NCBI GenBank assembly: GCA_013399875.1
Contig: VXAZ01006886.1
Span: 1,624,107-1,688,106 of the forward strand
From: Gymnorhina tibicen
Taxonomy: Eukaryota; Chordata; Aves; Passeriformes; Artamidae
Reading direction: 5' to 3'
Length of the DNA stretch: 64,000 bases
Part shown: one piece after another, positions 40,267 through 53,230 of the stretch
Position numbering within the stretch: position 1 is the stretch's first letter
How the letters are laid out: each line of letters opens with the position of its first letter
Made by a program: the position numbers and the translations under genes
Notes under the pieces: generated by a model
The model's database searches: none
What the model was told of the DNA's origin: nothing
The model's input: the letters and a program-made list of their open reading frames with translations, nothing else

Positions 40267-40302
40267 TCCATGGATAATGAGTATTCCATGGACAATGGGT
40301 AT
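40267..40302 (+). repeat. 18-bp tandem duplication
   Basis: Two adjacent 18-base units, 40267-40284 and 40285-40302, agree at 16 of 18 positions. Each begins with TCCATGGA. It sits between the candidate conserved element and a T run of 14 (40311-40324). Confidence 0.75.
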
Positions 40303-40384
40303 CCTTCTGGTTTTTTTTTTTTTTACAAAAGTCATTACATATGAGCAACACATTTAGATATTTTTTAATATGCCTCCAGCCTCA

Positions 40385-40456
40385 AAAATCCCCAAACAAA
40401 CAACACAAACCCCACCAAACCAACTCACAGCAGCAACAAAACACCACCAAGGAACC
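40385..40456 (+). repeat. Low-complexity A/C-rich tract
   Basis: About 70 bases made almost entirely of A and C (no T run, very few G). Low-complexity tracts of this type are common in bird DNA. No coding meaning. Confidence 0.75.
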
Positions 40457-42084
40457 TCAACAAAAAAAATATGGAGTTTCAAGATAATTTGTAAGCCTGC
40501 AAAAGGTGGGAAAGGGGGATTGTGATGGAGGATTTTGTTTGTATTTGTTTATATTTTTTGGTTGTTTGTTTACATTTATCTAAAAATTAGGAGGATTTTA
40601 ATTTTACACTTTACTATACACTGAAAGCAAATCTTGTAACTTGGAATCAAAGACAGAATTCCCACTCCTTTTGCTAGTTGCTCTTATATTCTAGGCTAGT
40701 TGGAGTAAGACAGGGAAACCTCTGGAGAGCATTGTGCAAATGCTACCTCTCAGTGTGTCTGAGTGAGATGCAAAGTAGTAAACCTGATTGTTTTGTTTTG
40801 TTTTGTTTTGTTGAGGAGTAAGACTTCAAGACTAGTTTATAACAGATAAAAGTTTACTTTTTTCCCTATGCTTATAATATCTTTATTTCCTACATCTGCA
40901 CAATCTTGAGTTTCTTTATTTCAGTTATTTCCCCCAACTCCGTACAGGCAATTCATGTCTCATATTTTTGCTTGCAAACCTCAAGGATTTACCTGCTTTT
41001 CTGGGAAACACAAACCAGCTCCAGGCTAGCAAGTGTTTGTGGACCTTAACACTACTTAAAGAAGAGATTATAAAAATGGAAGTAAAATAAAACATCCAGC
41101 TTGGCTGTTTCACTATAAGATCTCATGGAATTTATGGCCTGACTCAGCATCTTTGAACACTTGGATCTGGTAGTGCCACATCATCCAGAATATGTCCATG
41201 AATCAAAAGATGGCAGTTAAGAACAACAAAGAAAACCTTCTAAACTGTTCATTTAATTAGTACTCCATGGTTAAATATTAAAATTCCCATTTGTAGTGGT
41301 AAAGAAAGTGGTCATGAAACATTTGAGAGCTTAGTGGGTCTTAGCAAAAACAGTCCTACTCTCTCTTTCTAATAGACATTGACCCCAAAAAAGGCTAAAA
41401 CCCATGTAAGCAGTTTTGCAGTTTCAGGTTATGAGCAGTGTTCTTGCTCCGTGTATGACATTTATTATCAGCATGTGTATTGCCCCTCTGTGGAAATCCT
41501 CCAGTAATATTCAGATTCGTAAAGATTTAAATAAAGGATGATCTTCCTAGCAGGCAATGTGTTAGCAGTAACAATTTTACTGTCAGCAAATACTTTGAAA
41601 ATTTAAGTTCATGTAAATACATGGAGCAGGTAAAAAAATTATAACAGATTTTTTTCATGTGCCATTCTTTTTCATGTATAGTTTTTCCTGTACAGCTTCT
41701 GATATTCCTTCACTTTTTTAAAAGGGTTTGGTTTTTGTTTTTTTTTTTTAAAGGAGAGCAAACGGGAAATTTTTACGCTGATTTTCTACCCTAAACATGT
41801 TGATGTGCAGTTTATTACAGGTGAAATCACACTAGCTGCCTTTTGTGTGAACTTTCACTGGGCTCAGATGCAATCAGGAAGAACCATTAAAGTCCTGTAA
41901 ACTACAGATTAATTCTTATTGATTACTCTAGTTTGAGAGCCCCACAGGGTCTACAGCTTTATCCTGCAGCCAGTTATGCCCATGTCTATCTTCACCTTCT
42001 GGGAGAAGTTATTTTGTCCTGTGACTGGAAACGTGACCACATGTGATGCTCCTCACCAGCTGTGGCAGTGGCTTCTGTGGCTTC
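40457..42084. other. Non-coding stretch up to the assembly gap
   Basis: Contains the TTTTG microsatellite at 40788-40813 and a T run at 41738-41749. The segment about 41800-41960 is repeat-free, with AATTA/ATTGATTA homeodomain-like cores, and could be a minor conserved element. No gene supported. Confidence 0.55.
40788..40813 (+). repeat. (TTTTG)n microsatellite
   Basis: About five TTTTG units, flanked by TTG partial units. Confidence 0.85.
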
Positions 42085-42094
42085 CTTTTAAATA

Positions 42095-42120
42095 NNNNNN
42101 NNNNNNNNNNNNNNNNNNNN
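42095..42120. other. Assembly gap (26 N)
   Basis: Twenty-six N. The ten bases before the gap (42085-42094) and the ten after it (42121-42130) are the identical string CTTTTAAATA, and a TA dinucleotide repeat follows. The gap was therefore probably left by an assembler failing in the TA repeat, and the two sides may overlap, so the true gap may be zero or negative in length. Confidence 0.98.
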
Positions 42121-42124
42121 CTTT

Positions 42125-42126
<2 letters not shown>

Positions 42127-42156
<30 letters not shown>
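42127..42156. repeat. (TA)n microsatellite at gap edge
   Basis: About fourteen TA units directly after the gap. The true length of the repeat is unknown because of the gap. Confidence 0.9.
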
Positions 42157-42158
<2 letters not shown>

Positions 42159-43500
42159 GCAGAGTGTACATCATGCTCTCTGAACTGGCAAAGGACTGAG
42201 GGGAGAAATGGGTTAAGAAATGAGCCTTACTCAGGCCACACAAGAGCTGTAGCATTCCCATCTCCCTGTTAGCCTGATCCATACAATGAGGGACAGGGAG
42301 AGGTGTTAGTCTCCTGCCAGGGCTAACACACAGAATCCTCCTCAGCTCTTGCTGATGGTTTTGTGAGGGGGCTGAGGACCCCCAGCCAAGGAAGCACAGA
42401 GGAGGGATGACCTCCAGACCGAGACTGGGAATTGGGAGGAATTTAAGAAGCAGCTAAAGTTTATTTACATTAAGACCCATGGAAGTGAGTTAGGTGTTTT
42501 GCATGCACTGAGGCAGCACTTGATAGCTGGTGTTTCTTTATGAGGTTCTTCCCATGGTTCTAATGATCGTGAGGTGATAAAGCAGCCCAAACGTAGCCAT
42601 CTGCACTAAAACAAATCATATGAACTACTCATCCCTCTGTGGGCACGGTGCACCTGGGTTGCTGCAGCGGTGGCTGCAGGGTGCTCAGCTGGCAAACCGC
42701 CTGTGCTCATGCTGTTAGGCTTGGCCATGTGCTGGGCACTGCAGGAATGCTGCCATGGACTGCTCAAATGGATGGACACGTTTAATGGAAAGTTTGCAGA
42801 GTCACAGAATTTTTGTCTTATAATACGTCAGGAGAGTTTTAATCCCACACTGGCTTTGCAACTGTTACTTCCCCAGAAGTTTTAGTAGCAGCTCCGAGTC
42901 CTGACAAGTACAAACCAAGGAAGGAAAATGAAGACATAGGTGAGGGGAAGGTAGGAATTCTTAAAGTAAGGGGGAAATTATCCTTGTGTATGTGTGTGTA
43001 CAGACTCTTTATTTTGTTTTACTGCTAGTCATTTTTGCTAGAAGCAGATTTTCAGGGAGCTCACTGGTGATGTGTTGTGCTGCAGCAACTGAGATGCTCA
43101 AGGTGTAAATAATGGAGCCCTGCAGCAGGAGTCTCACTGGTGGGGCAAAGAACTGAGCTGTGAGGAGCTGGGTGTGTTCACAGCTTTTTCTGGTCGGGCC
43201 AGATGCTGGGTTTGGTGGTTGTTAACACCACCCAAAGATCAGGTAGGACATGCCACAAAGCTTGTATATAACGCTTTTCTCCATCAAACAAAATAGTGTC
43301 TGTAGTGGTGAATAATGACTTCCAAATTAATCTCGCACTGGCTAGTTTGCCCAGGTGTTTATCGGGAAAAAAAAGACCAACACTTCAGTCATTTTTGTTA
43401 CTAAAGCAGAGCCTGGACTGGTTCCAGCTGCATCCCCTGGTTTACTCAGTGTTGGGTTGCTTGCAGAGTTTTCCATGCAGAAGGAATTAAAAGAAAACAA
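42157..43500. other. Non-coding stretch
   Basis: GC-richer than average around 42.65-42.78 and 43.05-43.2 kb. Open frames are under 75 codons. No repeat family or regulatory cluster recognised. Confidence 0.55.
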
Positions 43501-43557
43501 TCTCTTCTCTTCTGTTCTCTTTGTTTTCTTTTTTCTCTCTTTTCTCTTCTCCTGCCT
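43501..43557 (+). repeat. Pyrimidine-rich (TCTTC/TTTCT) tract
   Basis: Fifty-seven bases, almost all C and T, built from degenerate TCTCT/TTCTC units. Such mirror-like polypyrimidine tracts can adopt triplex DNA and also mimic splice acceptor tracts. No exon follows that I can support. Confidence 0.75.
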
Positions 43558-43739
43558 TAATACCCTTTAATGCTTATGAACCACATATTACTCAAAAATA
43601 AATGCTAGGGGCAAATCTAAGTTTGACATTGTTTTCAATAATGCTTTTGCAGACATTGAGAACCAATACTAATTCTCTCTGAAAGAGTTTTAAATCTTCA
43701 TGTTTAATTACTGGGGAGATCTGATTGCTGTAAATGAAT

Positions 43740-43880
43740 AACTGCAGTTGGCTGTGCTACCTGGAGCTGATTGACAGTCCACTTAAAGGGACTCTCAAAT
43801 GGTAATGGCCACATGGACTCCTTTATGCACATGGAAGAGGTGTCTAATTACCCACAGTTAGGGTGAACATGGAGTTCTTG
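43740..43880. promoter_or_regulatory. Candidate enhancer with PBX-MEIS decamer
   Basis: The second perfect TGATTGACAG (43768-43777) of the window is followed within about 90 bases by CACTTAA (NKX-type core), a CAAATGG E-box-like core and CTAATTAC (homeodomain core, near 43844). No repeats. This grouping is compatible with a developmental enhancer. Inference only. Confidence 0.35.
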
Positions 43881-46800
43881 CTTTCTGAGAGGACTTGAGA
43901 ATAAGTTTTGTAAATATGTGACGTTACTATGAATTTTCCCTCTAACTGTTCACAGGAAATACTACAAAACAAATTAATGTTTGAAATATCAAAACTATAA
44001 ATGTCTCCCTTCTTCAACACAGATTTTTATACTCCTACTGTTTATACTTAGGTGGTACAAATGCTGTCGTTTTCCTTATAAATTCCTTTATTTTCATGGG
44101 TTGGTTGTGTGTCAGATGATGAGTTATGCCATGGGAAATGAACTCTTAGACAATTTTCTTTCAGAGAAATCCTACTGATTTTTTTTTTTTTTTAATAAAA
44201 TCATGCTAGGGCTGATATTTAGCAGGAATGTCTTATGAATTTGGAAAAGGTATTGTTCTCTCCTAGTAATTTTAAACTTTTCTGAAGAAAATGCATTCAT
44301 GCAACAGAATCCTATTACATTCTGTGGGATATTTTTGAAGTAATGCATAAGAAAGACACTGTTTTTATTTTACTAATTTTTATTAAGTTTTGATAATATA
44401 TAGCCCTCTGGGGTTTTTGACTGAAAAATTAAGAAAATTCAAATTTCACCACGTGTATGATTGATGGTCTACTTGTCTTTTGAATTCAATTTAGTGTCTA
44501 AACTCTCTTTTGCCTTTTAGTGAAAGTATCAGTACAAGAACATGTTGCTCCCGCCTTAATTTTAACTAATAGTAACAGAAAGGAAAGGTTCTTTAAATAA
44601 CTATGCACTGGAGGAAATTAATCTGTGTAGAATTCCTTAGGTAATATTAATATATGGAAAACTGAAAGGAAGGGGAAACCAGAAAAGGTGACTCCAGTCA
44701 CCAATTGTGCAAACAGTGGGCTCTTATTTCTTAATTTCTTTTTATTTTTATTTTGAACAGAACACTGTAACTTAAAAATTGTGGGTATATAGTTACATGA
44801 CATAATTTGTTCATTTAAATATATTTCTTAAGGAATCTTGTAAATCTTTGTTTTTATGCAATGGACTTTTTAATTTGTTTACACAAATGTTGCAAGTTTA
44901 GGCTGAGTTCAGCTGGGTTCAGCTGAAGGTGATGAAAGTTGTAGTTCTCCTGTAAAGTACTTCTTTAATGGCTCTTTTTTTTATATACATGAAGTAGATA
45001 CCTTTAAATTATTTAAGAATTCAATTTAAAATGTTTCTTTAAAAAATTGGGAATGATATACTGTGGCACTGGTTGTCTAATCTGGGATGTTATTGATTGT
45101 ACCCTGATGCTGACAGAACTGTTTTTCTTCCTTTTGTGGCTTTTTCACCTTCAGAACTTGCACAAGGTGACTCAGATACCCACAGGCACATTCAGTGATA
45201 TGTAAAATTAATAAATTATAAATCTCCAAGCAGAGTCTGAAGTTATAATTAAAAGGAAATGTGTTGGGGTTTCTTCATCCAAAGTTTGTAGATATTCGTA
45301 GGTAGTCAAATATGTAGAAATTAAATTCTCTGAAGTTTGCCATCCAAGGGCTGTCTGTGCCACAGTTCAGAGTCCACAAAGTAGGATCTCTGCTTTTATT
45401 GCTAACACATAAAAATGAATATATTAAAAAAATATAGTCTCAGTTGAACAGTGTTACTGTATGACATGAATATTTACACTATTATTAGCACAGACTGCAA
45501 ATACACAAGTGAAAATCCCCTACCTAGTTGTACTTTTGTGCTTGGGTAGGAATTGCTCTAAATTTAAAATCAACAAGCAAATGGAAGAAGTAAACAAGAA
45601 AATGATCCAGACTCCCCCAGCCATCTGCTTGAAATACTACACTTGAAATCTATGTAATGGGAGTTACCACTGTTTGCTTTTCAGACCAAATGCCATTGTA
45701 ACTCAGCGAATAAATTAGTAGTTGTGAATTAGTGAACGAATTTTGGCTTTTTTATCTTTCTGCTTCCCCATTGTCCTCAAGCAGACTGTGAACAACTTTT
45801 TGTTTATTTTGGTTTTTGCTTATCATTCGCAGGTTATTTCAGCAAATCATTGCTGGCTTGCCAAATCATTTGAATCTCTTGCTGTGAAAATTTGCTATTT
45901 GTTTTCTGATGGTTCAGGCTTCTGTTCCACAGTGAGTTTCATACATACAGGATCTTCTTTAGTTTGATGTTCTTACGTGAAATTTTAGGAAGAGTAATTT
46001 AGTGCAATGAGAGTAGAAACCAAAATTAACATCTCCAACCTGTCAGAATTGATGTATGTTTTATCTCAGTTAAGGTTATGGGACCTTGTATACCTACATA
46101 TAGTTCTTGAAAGAACTGTAGGTTTGTGGAGCCTGTACAAAATCAAAGACAGAATTTGTCAGAGGAAAGGAAATGATGCAATATATTTTCCTCTGTTCAC
46201 TTCTACTCTGAACTACTCTGGAATCACATGTTATTTTTAAACTGCAGAAATAAATTATACAAGGGAAAATGCAAAACACCTGTTGCACAGCTTTTTTTCT
46301 GATAATTTTTTATTTAGAAATAGCAAGGGAAACTTCTACATGGATCTTGCCCGGCATGTCTGCAAAGAGCGGGGCAGTTGGTACAACAGGTGTTGTATCA
46401 TAGTGCTTATTTCATAGTTACTGCTGCCTATTTGGGGGTTTGGACAGTGAAGGAAAGAGTTTGTACAGCTTGATGGAGCCTCAGTAAACATTACCATCTA
46501 TGTTTTGTACTGAGAATCAATAGATCTCTCTTTTTTTCTATAGCAGATGGGGCAGATGATCAATGGTCTTTACCTCTTTCAGGAATTTGTGTTTTACTTT
46601 TTGATTTGCATTCTGGTTGCATGAAGCAGAGGAGTTTTGTTCGTTGTTTAGATAGAAAAATATGATTTAAATATTGTGTTGGGGTTTTTTCTTCCTTGCA
46701 AAAGGTGCTTTTAAGACACAGCTTCTTTGTGATGCCCTTTGCTTGGTATCTGCTCTTGCACAGCTACTCTCACACTCTTACTTGGGGTGTAGATGGTGGC

Positions 46801-48755
46801 AGAGCCCACATGCAAACGAGGAAAAGGTTTCCCTTCCTGACGATTGAAAGAGCTGCAAAGACTAAGTGGCAGAAAAACTGGTTGATGCCTCTGCAAAGAG
46901 TCGTACACTTTCTAAACATTTGAGAAATGGTGACTGTCAGCACTCACACAGCACAGATGTGAGAAAATGAGGATGATTCACTGGCAGATTTACTGGAGGC
47001 AAAGCCCAACTCAGCTGTTCAGCCAGGATTTTCCTCTGCCCTTTAGACTCATCCGTTTGGATGGGGCAGCCACCAAATCCTTCACCTCTGGTATTCACAC
47101 TTGCTTACAACTATGAAATCTATTTCCTTGAGATGAAACATCATGGTTGTGTTTTAGAATACTGTCTTGTTATATAGAGTCTGAGTGGTCAGTAGTTAAC
47201 AGGTAGTACTACTGCTTATTACTATTTAGTCTTACAGTCTTAGTGTATGCATGGTGTGGGTCCAGAACTAGCATCTCTTAAATGTATTTACACTGCACGT
47301 GGCTTCTCTGGAGAGCAGCAGTCACTGATTTTCCATTCCACATAGAAAGTAGCATCGGGTTATAAAAAATACCTTTGGAATAAAACTAATCCTATTTTTA
47401 TTTCTGCTTGATAGTGTGGAAATTAGCTTGCTTGGGGCTTGCTTTGCATTAAAAAAACCAAAAAAAAAAACCCAAAAAACCCAACAACTTTAGTCTGCCA
47501 GAAGTGTCCATTATTTGCATATATTATTGATTTAGAACCTCTCAGTAGAATAACATGGATAGATTCTAGGGGAAGCTCAAATACTTGCCTGTGACAAGTT
47601 GACAAAACCATGACAGTGAAGGTGAAACGTTTGTCAATAGTATCTGCAAATGCTTCCCTCACCTGCAGCCTGTCACTGTCACCATCACCCGTTTGGGTGT
47701 GGCCAAATACCACGAAGACAAGGTCCCAGTCCCACGTCTGAGGACTGCCTGTCAGCAGTGAGTGTGGCACACAGCCACCTCGTTCACTACTCGAGTGCAC
47801 CAGATTGCCTGGTGTAACCTACTTGTGACTTTTATTTGATATGTCAGGGGTACATGTTACAGTCTCAAAAACTCCTGTGTGATTATGTGTTCTTGAGCCG
47901 AGGGTTAGAGGAAGATTAGGGGGAACATCAAAGCTGCAGTTAAAATGAAAAAAGATGAGTTAAAGCCAAGTCACTAGGGATCCCTTTGAAGTGTTTACAG
48001 ATTAAGCCCTTTCTCTTTTAAGTGGAATACTTATCTGCCTTTCAATATTTAAATAATAAGACACGACAGGCAGTGCTTTTCTGAAGGGTTATTGTATGGC
48101 TGTGCTGTGCTGAACGGCATCAGGCCAGAGGCAAATTACTTCACTCATGGAAAACCTGTAATAATCCTTTAAATATCTCTCTTTGCCTATGTTAAGCAGA
48201 CCTTTTGAAGGTGAGAAGACCACACAGTAACACACTTCCAGATGAGTGTTGTAGATGATGATGTGACACTGGCATTGGCCAGGCTCAGGGGTGGCTTTGA
48301 ATGTGATGCTTGTGTTTTAGGACAGATAATACATCTTCCTGTAAGATGTTTCAATGACATTTTACAAGAAACAAATTTATTATCTCTTGATCAGTTTGAA
48401 ATGCCTCCTGTTCCTACTACCTGTGCTAACCCCTTTTGGCCTGCCAATCTTATTGCAATTGTTAGAACAAGCACAGGAGACCTGGTGGACTGTTCCTGTG
48501 CATATGTTAATGCAAACGAGGGCAAAGTGGGTCTCAGAATGTTTTTCTGCATAGAAAGGGACAGTTGGCTTTTTGTGTGTGGATATAGTGGATATATATA
48601 TTGAGAAAACTCATGACATTCCACTAGTAATTCTAAACATTCATAGCCATACCTAGAATTATTACTTTTATAGTGTGAAATAAAAAATCGGTTTTTGGTT
48701 GGGTCTCTGTACAAAGTGCTTTTTCCCTGGAGAACCTGCAGTACAAGGGTTAATG
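43881..48755. other. Non-coding stretch, very AT-rich
   Basis: A T run of 15 (44179-44193) is followed at once by AATAAAA. An A-rich low-complexity tract with C interruptions lies at 47450-47488. The + strand frame at 48242-48604 (true ATG, 120 codons) overlaps an antisense frame of 123 codons. Both are discussed as an observation, not called as genes. Nothing else is supported. Confidence 0.55.
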
Positions 48756-48814
48756 GAATCATAGAATAATTTATTTTGGAAGAGACTTCTGCAGGTCATC
48801 TGATCTAGCTCCCT
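48756..48814 (-). mobile_element. CR1 LINE, 3' terminal fragment (- strand)
   Basis: On the + strand this reads 'aatcatagaat', then 'ttattttggaagagacttct', then 'ggtcatctgatctagctccct', which is the reverse complement of the CR1 3' end as I recall it, including the terminal short repeat (ATTCTATG type). Only the last 60 or so bases of the element are present. The insertion is therefore a very short 5'-truncated copy, or the rest has decayed beyond recognition. Confidence 0.85.
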
Positions 48815-51800
48815 AAGATGAAATATAACAAGAGAGACAGATGGGAGGCAGGTATGGAATGATCAATATAAGTACAAAAAGGGTGCAATTTTCATCCAGA
48901 TCCAGTCACTGCCACTGGATGCAGACTTCTGTGTTTTAACAAGTAGTGGTGAGTTGTGACAAGTCCTTTGAGGGACAGCTTGAGCAGCAGGTGCACTGAG
49001 AAATGAGTGACACTGAGCAGGAAGTGGAGGGAAAGGGGAGGCCTGTTTCTGCTTTTCATTGTAAAAATAATATTCACCATTTTATAATGATAAATTTGCA
49101 TTCCATGGAAGAGTTTCTGTGCTTGACTTTAAAAGAGAGAAACTACCTGTAGGTAGTGGAATGAAATACACAGTCCTGCCGAGTAACGGCATTTACTGGG
49201 AAAAAATGATCATAATAATGGCTTTGGATAATTGCAACTATATTTCATGGAAACATGGTACCCTAAACAAATGTCTTCTGTGCAGTTTTACTGCAGCCTG
49301 TGTATTCATCCCTTCCCTTGAGAGCTGTAGCTGTAACTTCCATCGGGGCACCTCCCAGGCTGTTGCAGCAGGGAGTGTGTTCCTGGCTGGTAGTAGCTGG
49401 TCTGCCATAGGAGACTGGAATTAGATTGGGTGTGATCTTAATCTGAGGTGGGGGGAAGACGTTTCAAAGGGAGTTGTAAAGTAAATCCTCCTCTGTTTGA
49501 ATCAATGTTGAACACGTACAGATGCCTGTGGTGGGCACGAATCTGTCCTGGCTGCTTGGCAGTGGGAACTTGATTCCATGAGAATCAACTTACCTAAGAT
49601 TCAAACCCTCTTCTCTTGATGATGTGAAGATGGAGGCCTGATAACTGAGATGTTGTAAGTGGCTGGCATGCTCTCTCTGTTCCAGAAGCCTTTTTCAAGA
49701 GGATGAGTACTGCAGAATGATTACCTATAGGTCCCAGGTTGACTAATGTGAGGTCATTATGCATTGTGGGTTTTTTGGGTCACTTTCCATAAAAAACCTC
49801 TGCATTCCACACCTACATTTTCCTATTTATTTGTTTAGCGCCATTTACAGTACAAAAAAGGCAATTTGTTTTTTCACAGAAGGAAAGTATTTCTTTTTGA
49901 CATGGTGCCTTTCAGTCCACATCTGATGCCTTTTATGTGTTTAAGATTTTACCATTAGAGTTACAGATCATTCATCATGGTCATTGCTGGAACTGAAGGT
50001 GTCTAATTGTAGTGCTTTTAGTAGGATGAAGACTGACTACCCCCTTCCATGCTACATCACTGCCATTCTCTACCAAGATACCTGTGGAGTTTTGTCAGGG
50101 CTTGCTGAAGCAGCTGACAAAGTGCTCAGAAGCCGAATATTTTCTGTTTTTGACATCTGGTTCCAATATAAAGAAAAACTAAAGAAGTTACACAGCAAGC
50201 TGACCAGCAAATTTGATTACATTTAATATGTATTTCTGATAATGTGAGAAGTTTCCAGGAAAAAGTGATTTCCCAAACTTCCCGGTCCAGTCAGGGTGAC
50301 AGCCCCTGTGGCCCAAAGCAGGAGCTGGAATGTGCAGGCAGTGCCCACTGCACAGGCACAGGTTGAGTCAGTTGTGCTGCAGTTGGATCAGTGACAGCAG
50401 TCCCAGCCTGGGAATCTCTCCTGAGGGATATGTCCGTGTCCCTGTGCCTGTGGAAGCTGTTACACGTGCTGGAGCTCTGAGCCTGTGTGGCCACAACCAT
50501 GGCAGTGTGGGTGGTTTTCCTCTTCTGGGGATATTTCAGTTTTGCTTAGCAATAACATTTTCAGTTTAGCAAATACTCTTTGCTGAAAGGTTCAAGTCAA
50601 ATTCCAAACAAAACTGCTGTATCATAATGAAATCCCTTTGGGTTTGTCCTGGCATGAGAGTACCTGTGCAACTGGCAAATACTTTTCTCTGGGCAGAAGG
50701 TCATTTTTTGGTAATGTGCATGACACATAATTTTCACGTTAATGCTGTTTTCTGCTTTCAACAGTTAAAGGCACAACATTTAGCAGCGTTCCTGCTAAAA
50801 AATATACCTTAGAAGATTGCTTTTTCGTGATTTTCCCCCCTAAACTCAAAAATGTATTTGGATTATAAATAAAACAAAATTATACCTTTATAAAGTACAT
50901 TTGGAAACTATACCCAGACTCAAACTTCCCATTTCGCTCTGTCAAACATAGAGTGCCAGGCAAGGAGTCCTGTTAGGTGAGGGAAATAGATAGAAGGAAA
51001 TCACAGAATTCTTGCAGATGGTTAAAGGGGCATTGAAAGGTCTCCACTGTTTCAGAGCCTTATGGGTATCAGATGTTGTATTGTATCTTGTGTGAAATGT
51101 TGTCCCCTAACATGGGGATAACCATCAGTATCACATAATAGGAAAGCTTATTAATCATTCATGAATCTTGTATTGACTATTTCTAAATGTTCCTTAATAT
51201 GTTATCCAGAAGACACAGGCGAAAGCATTCTGAAGAAGGCAGGAATTTATGGTGAGAATTCCTATTTTTGTCTGCTGCAGGTTTCCAGATTGCTTGAGCT
51301 TTCCTTGCACAGGGCACAGCTGAATGGCTCTCAAGCAGTTTCCTGACAAGTGTCATTTTCAGTTTCTATTCTTTTTGCCACTTCTCTCCAAAATTGTCAG
51401 TATGTTAATTTATTACATTTTTTTTTCCAGAGGAAAACTGCAGAGTGTTTGTGTTTCTTTGCTAGGTGAGGAGGATTGGTAGATGAGTTGCTTATTATGT
51501 GTCAGGTGAGAGAAAGCTCAGGCTGAGAAAAGCAGGAAATAATTGCTTGGTGAGAGTAGCTGTACTGCATGGTGGGACATGAGGGGCTTCAGGTTGTTCT
51601 GCCCGAGGTGTTTGGGTGGGAGAGCACTTCCTTGGAATGGTTATTAAAAGCTGTTGGATTGAATACAGAGTTTCTGTTTTAACTTGCTCTGTTTTACTGT
51701 TCAGCTCTCTAACAGGATGTAAGGGAGGAATGCTGTCTATCTGTATTCCAGGTCCCAAACTGTTTGGGATTTAGCTGTTTGGGGAATGCACAGTAGATGA

Positions 51801-52959
51801 TGTTATTGAAACAGAAAGTTTTCCTCTCTTGGTGCCTTGTGTTACTCTCATTGTTCAGGAACTAACGGAGGACGCTGTTTACCCATCTGGAGCTTTCTCT
51901 TCCAATCATATTCCTAAAAACGACTTTCACAAATGTGTCAGTACACAGTAAAACTGTTCCCTCAAATTATGACTCATACTACTAAAATATGTGACTCAGA
52001 TACATTTCATCTACCTGCCCTTTTTGTTTCACTTGGCAGATAGAAGGTGGTAAGAAAAGTCTTTAGGATAAACCTTTAGATTGGAGTTGTCAGAACGGCC
52101 TAAGGGAATTCAGGTGTCCAAATCCCTGCCCCAGACAGAGGTTTTAAAACAGTATTTTATTCCTGCCTATTAGCTCATCAGCAACGATGGGCCCACAGTA
52201 AATCTTTCCATCCAGTCAGGTTTTGTGGGCTAAGGTTTACTAAGTGTTTGACGCTGAGCCACTGGGCTTTTCTACAGCACCTGCTGATACACCCCAGGGG
52301 TTTCTCTCTCTACCCAAGGTCAGGCCCACCTTGGCTTTGCCGTAGGGTCAGGAACGTCCAGCCCAGTATGTGATTGTGAAAAGCATCATTTGCCAAAAAT
52401 ACTCTTTTTTGGGGGGAAAGATTAATTTTTCCACTACTGATTTTTATTGTAATGAGAAATTGTAGTAGCTAAAAAAAACTGGTAGTGGTTAAAATAAATT
52501 AATTTTCCTCTTGTTTATATTGCCGAGGATTGTGCCTATAAAAGATTTTATTGACTGCAGCATTGTGGATGTCTCCTTAAAAACATTCATCATTGCATGC
52601 TGGCATCTTTTATTATGTCATAAAACTGCAATGCTACATAATGCCTGATTTTTCACCCCACTCTGGTAAAAAGCTGAAGTCCTGCTTTCCTTTTGAAAGG
52701 TGGATAGGTAGTTTTATACTAGCAAGATTAGAGCTAAATGTTACCAACCTCAGCCATATTCCTCAGGGAAAACTGAAACAAAATTCAGTGAGATGGTTTG
52801 GAGTTGGAATTCTTCATTTTAGTCATATTCCCTACCATCGATAGGTAGTGTAAGACAGGAAGTCTGTTAACTGACTTAAAGAAAAAGAGCTGCCTGATTT
52901 AAATTTAAATTGTATTGTTCAACAATGTTGTGTAATTAGATGGAAAAGCAGCAAAGTCC
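48815..52959. other. Non-coding stretch
   Basis: No supported gene. A weakly CR1-like segment at about 51000-51050 ('aatcacagaatt...') is too degraded to call. The frame at 49984-50226 shows no known domain. A TTTTTT-rich tract lies at about 51419-51428. Confidence 0.55.
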
Positions 52960-53230
52960 TTTTATTAGAGATGTCTTTGTAGACAGTAGCCATGAAAGCC
53001 ACAGTGGTTGATGCTAATTACCATATTTTGTTTAAACTTCCATCTAAATGAAAGGATCATTCAATTCCGAAGCTGCAGCCATACAAAAACCACAAGTGCA
53101 GTTGAATTGCTGCTGCCAAGCAGATGGGGCTTTGATCAGAATAAGTTATTTGCAGCTTTATTGTCTGGCTGCCAGGGAGGGGCTTGTATTGAACCACCCC
53201 GCTCAGAAGCAGGGGAAGAGGAGAAATGAG
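52960..53230. promoter_or_regulatory. Weak conserved-element candidate
   Basis: Repeat-free, with GCTAATTACC (homeodomain core) near 53014, a CAGATGGGG E-box near 53121 and CTTTGATCA, a TCF/LEF-like core, near 53131. It grades into neutral-looking DNA on both sides. Low confidence. Confidence 0.2.

Noticed and set aside
42795..42860. 'gtcacagaattttt' segment resembling the start of a reversed CR1 end
   Set aside because: No further CR1 landmark follows. A match of ten bases is not enough.
51000..51055. Possible CR1 3' end starting 'aatcacagaatt'
   Set aside because: Only the first dozen bases fit. The following 'ggttggaagggacc' and 'atcatctag' landmarks are missing or too altered.
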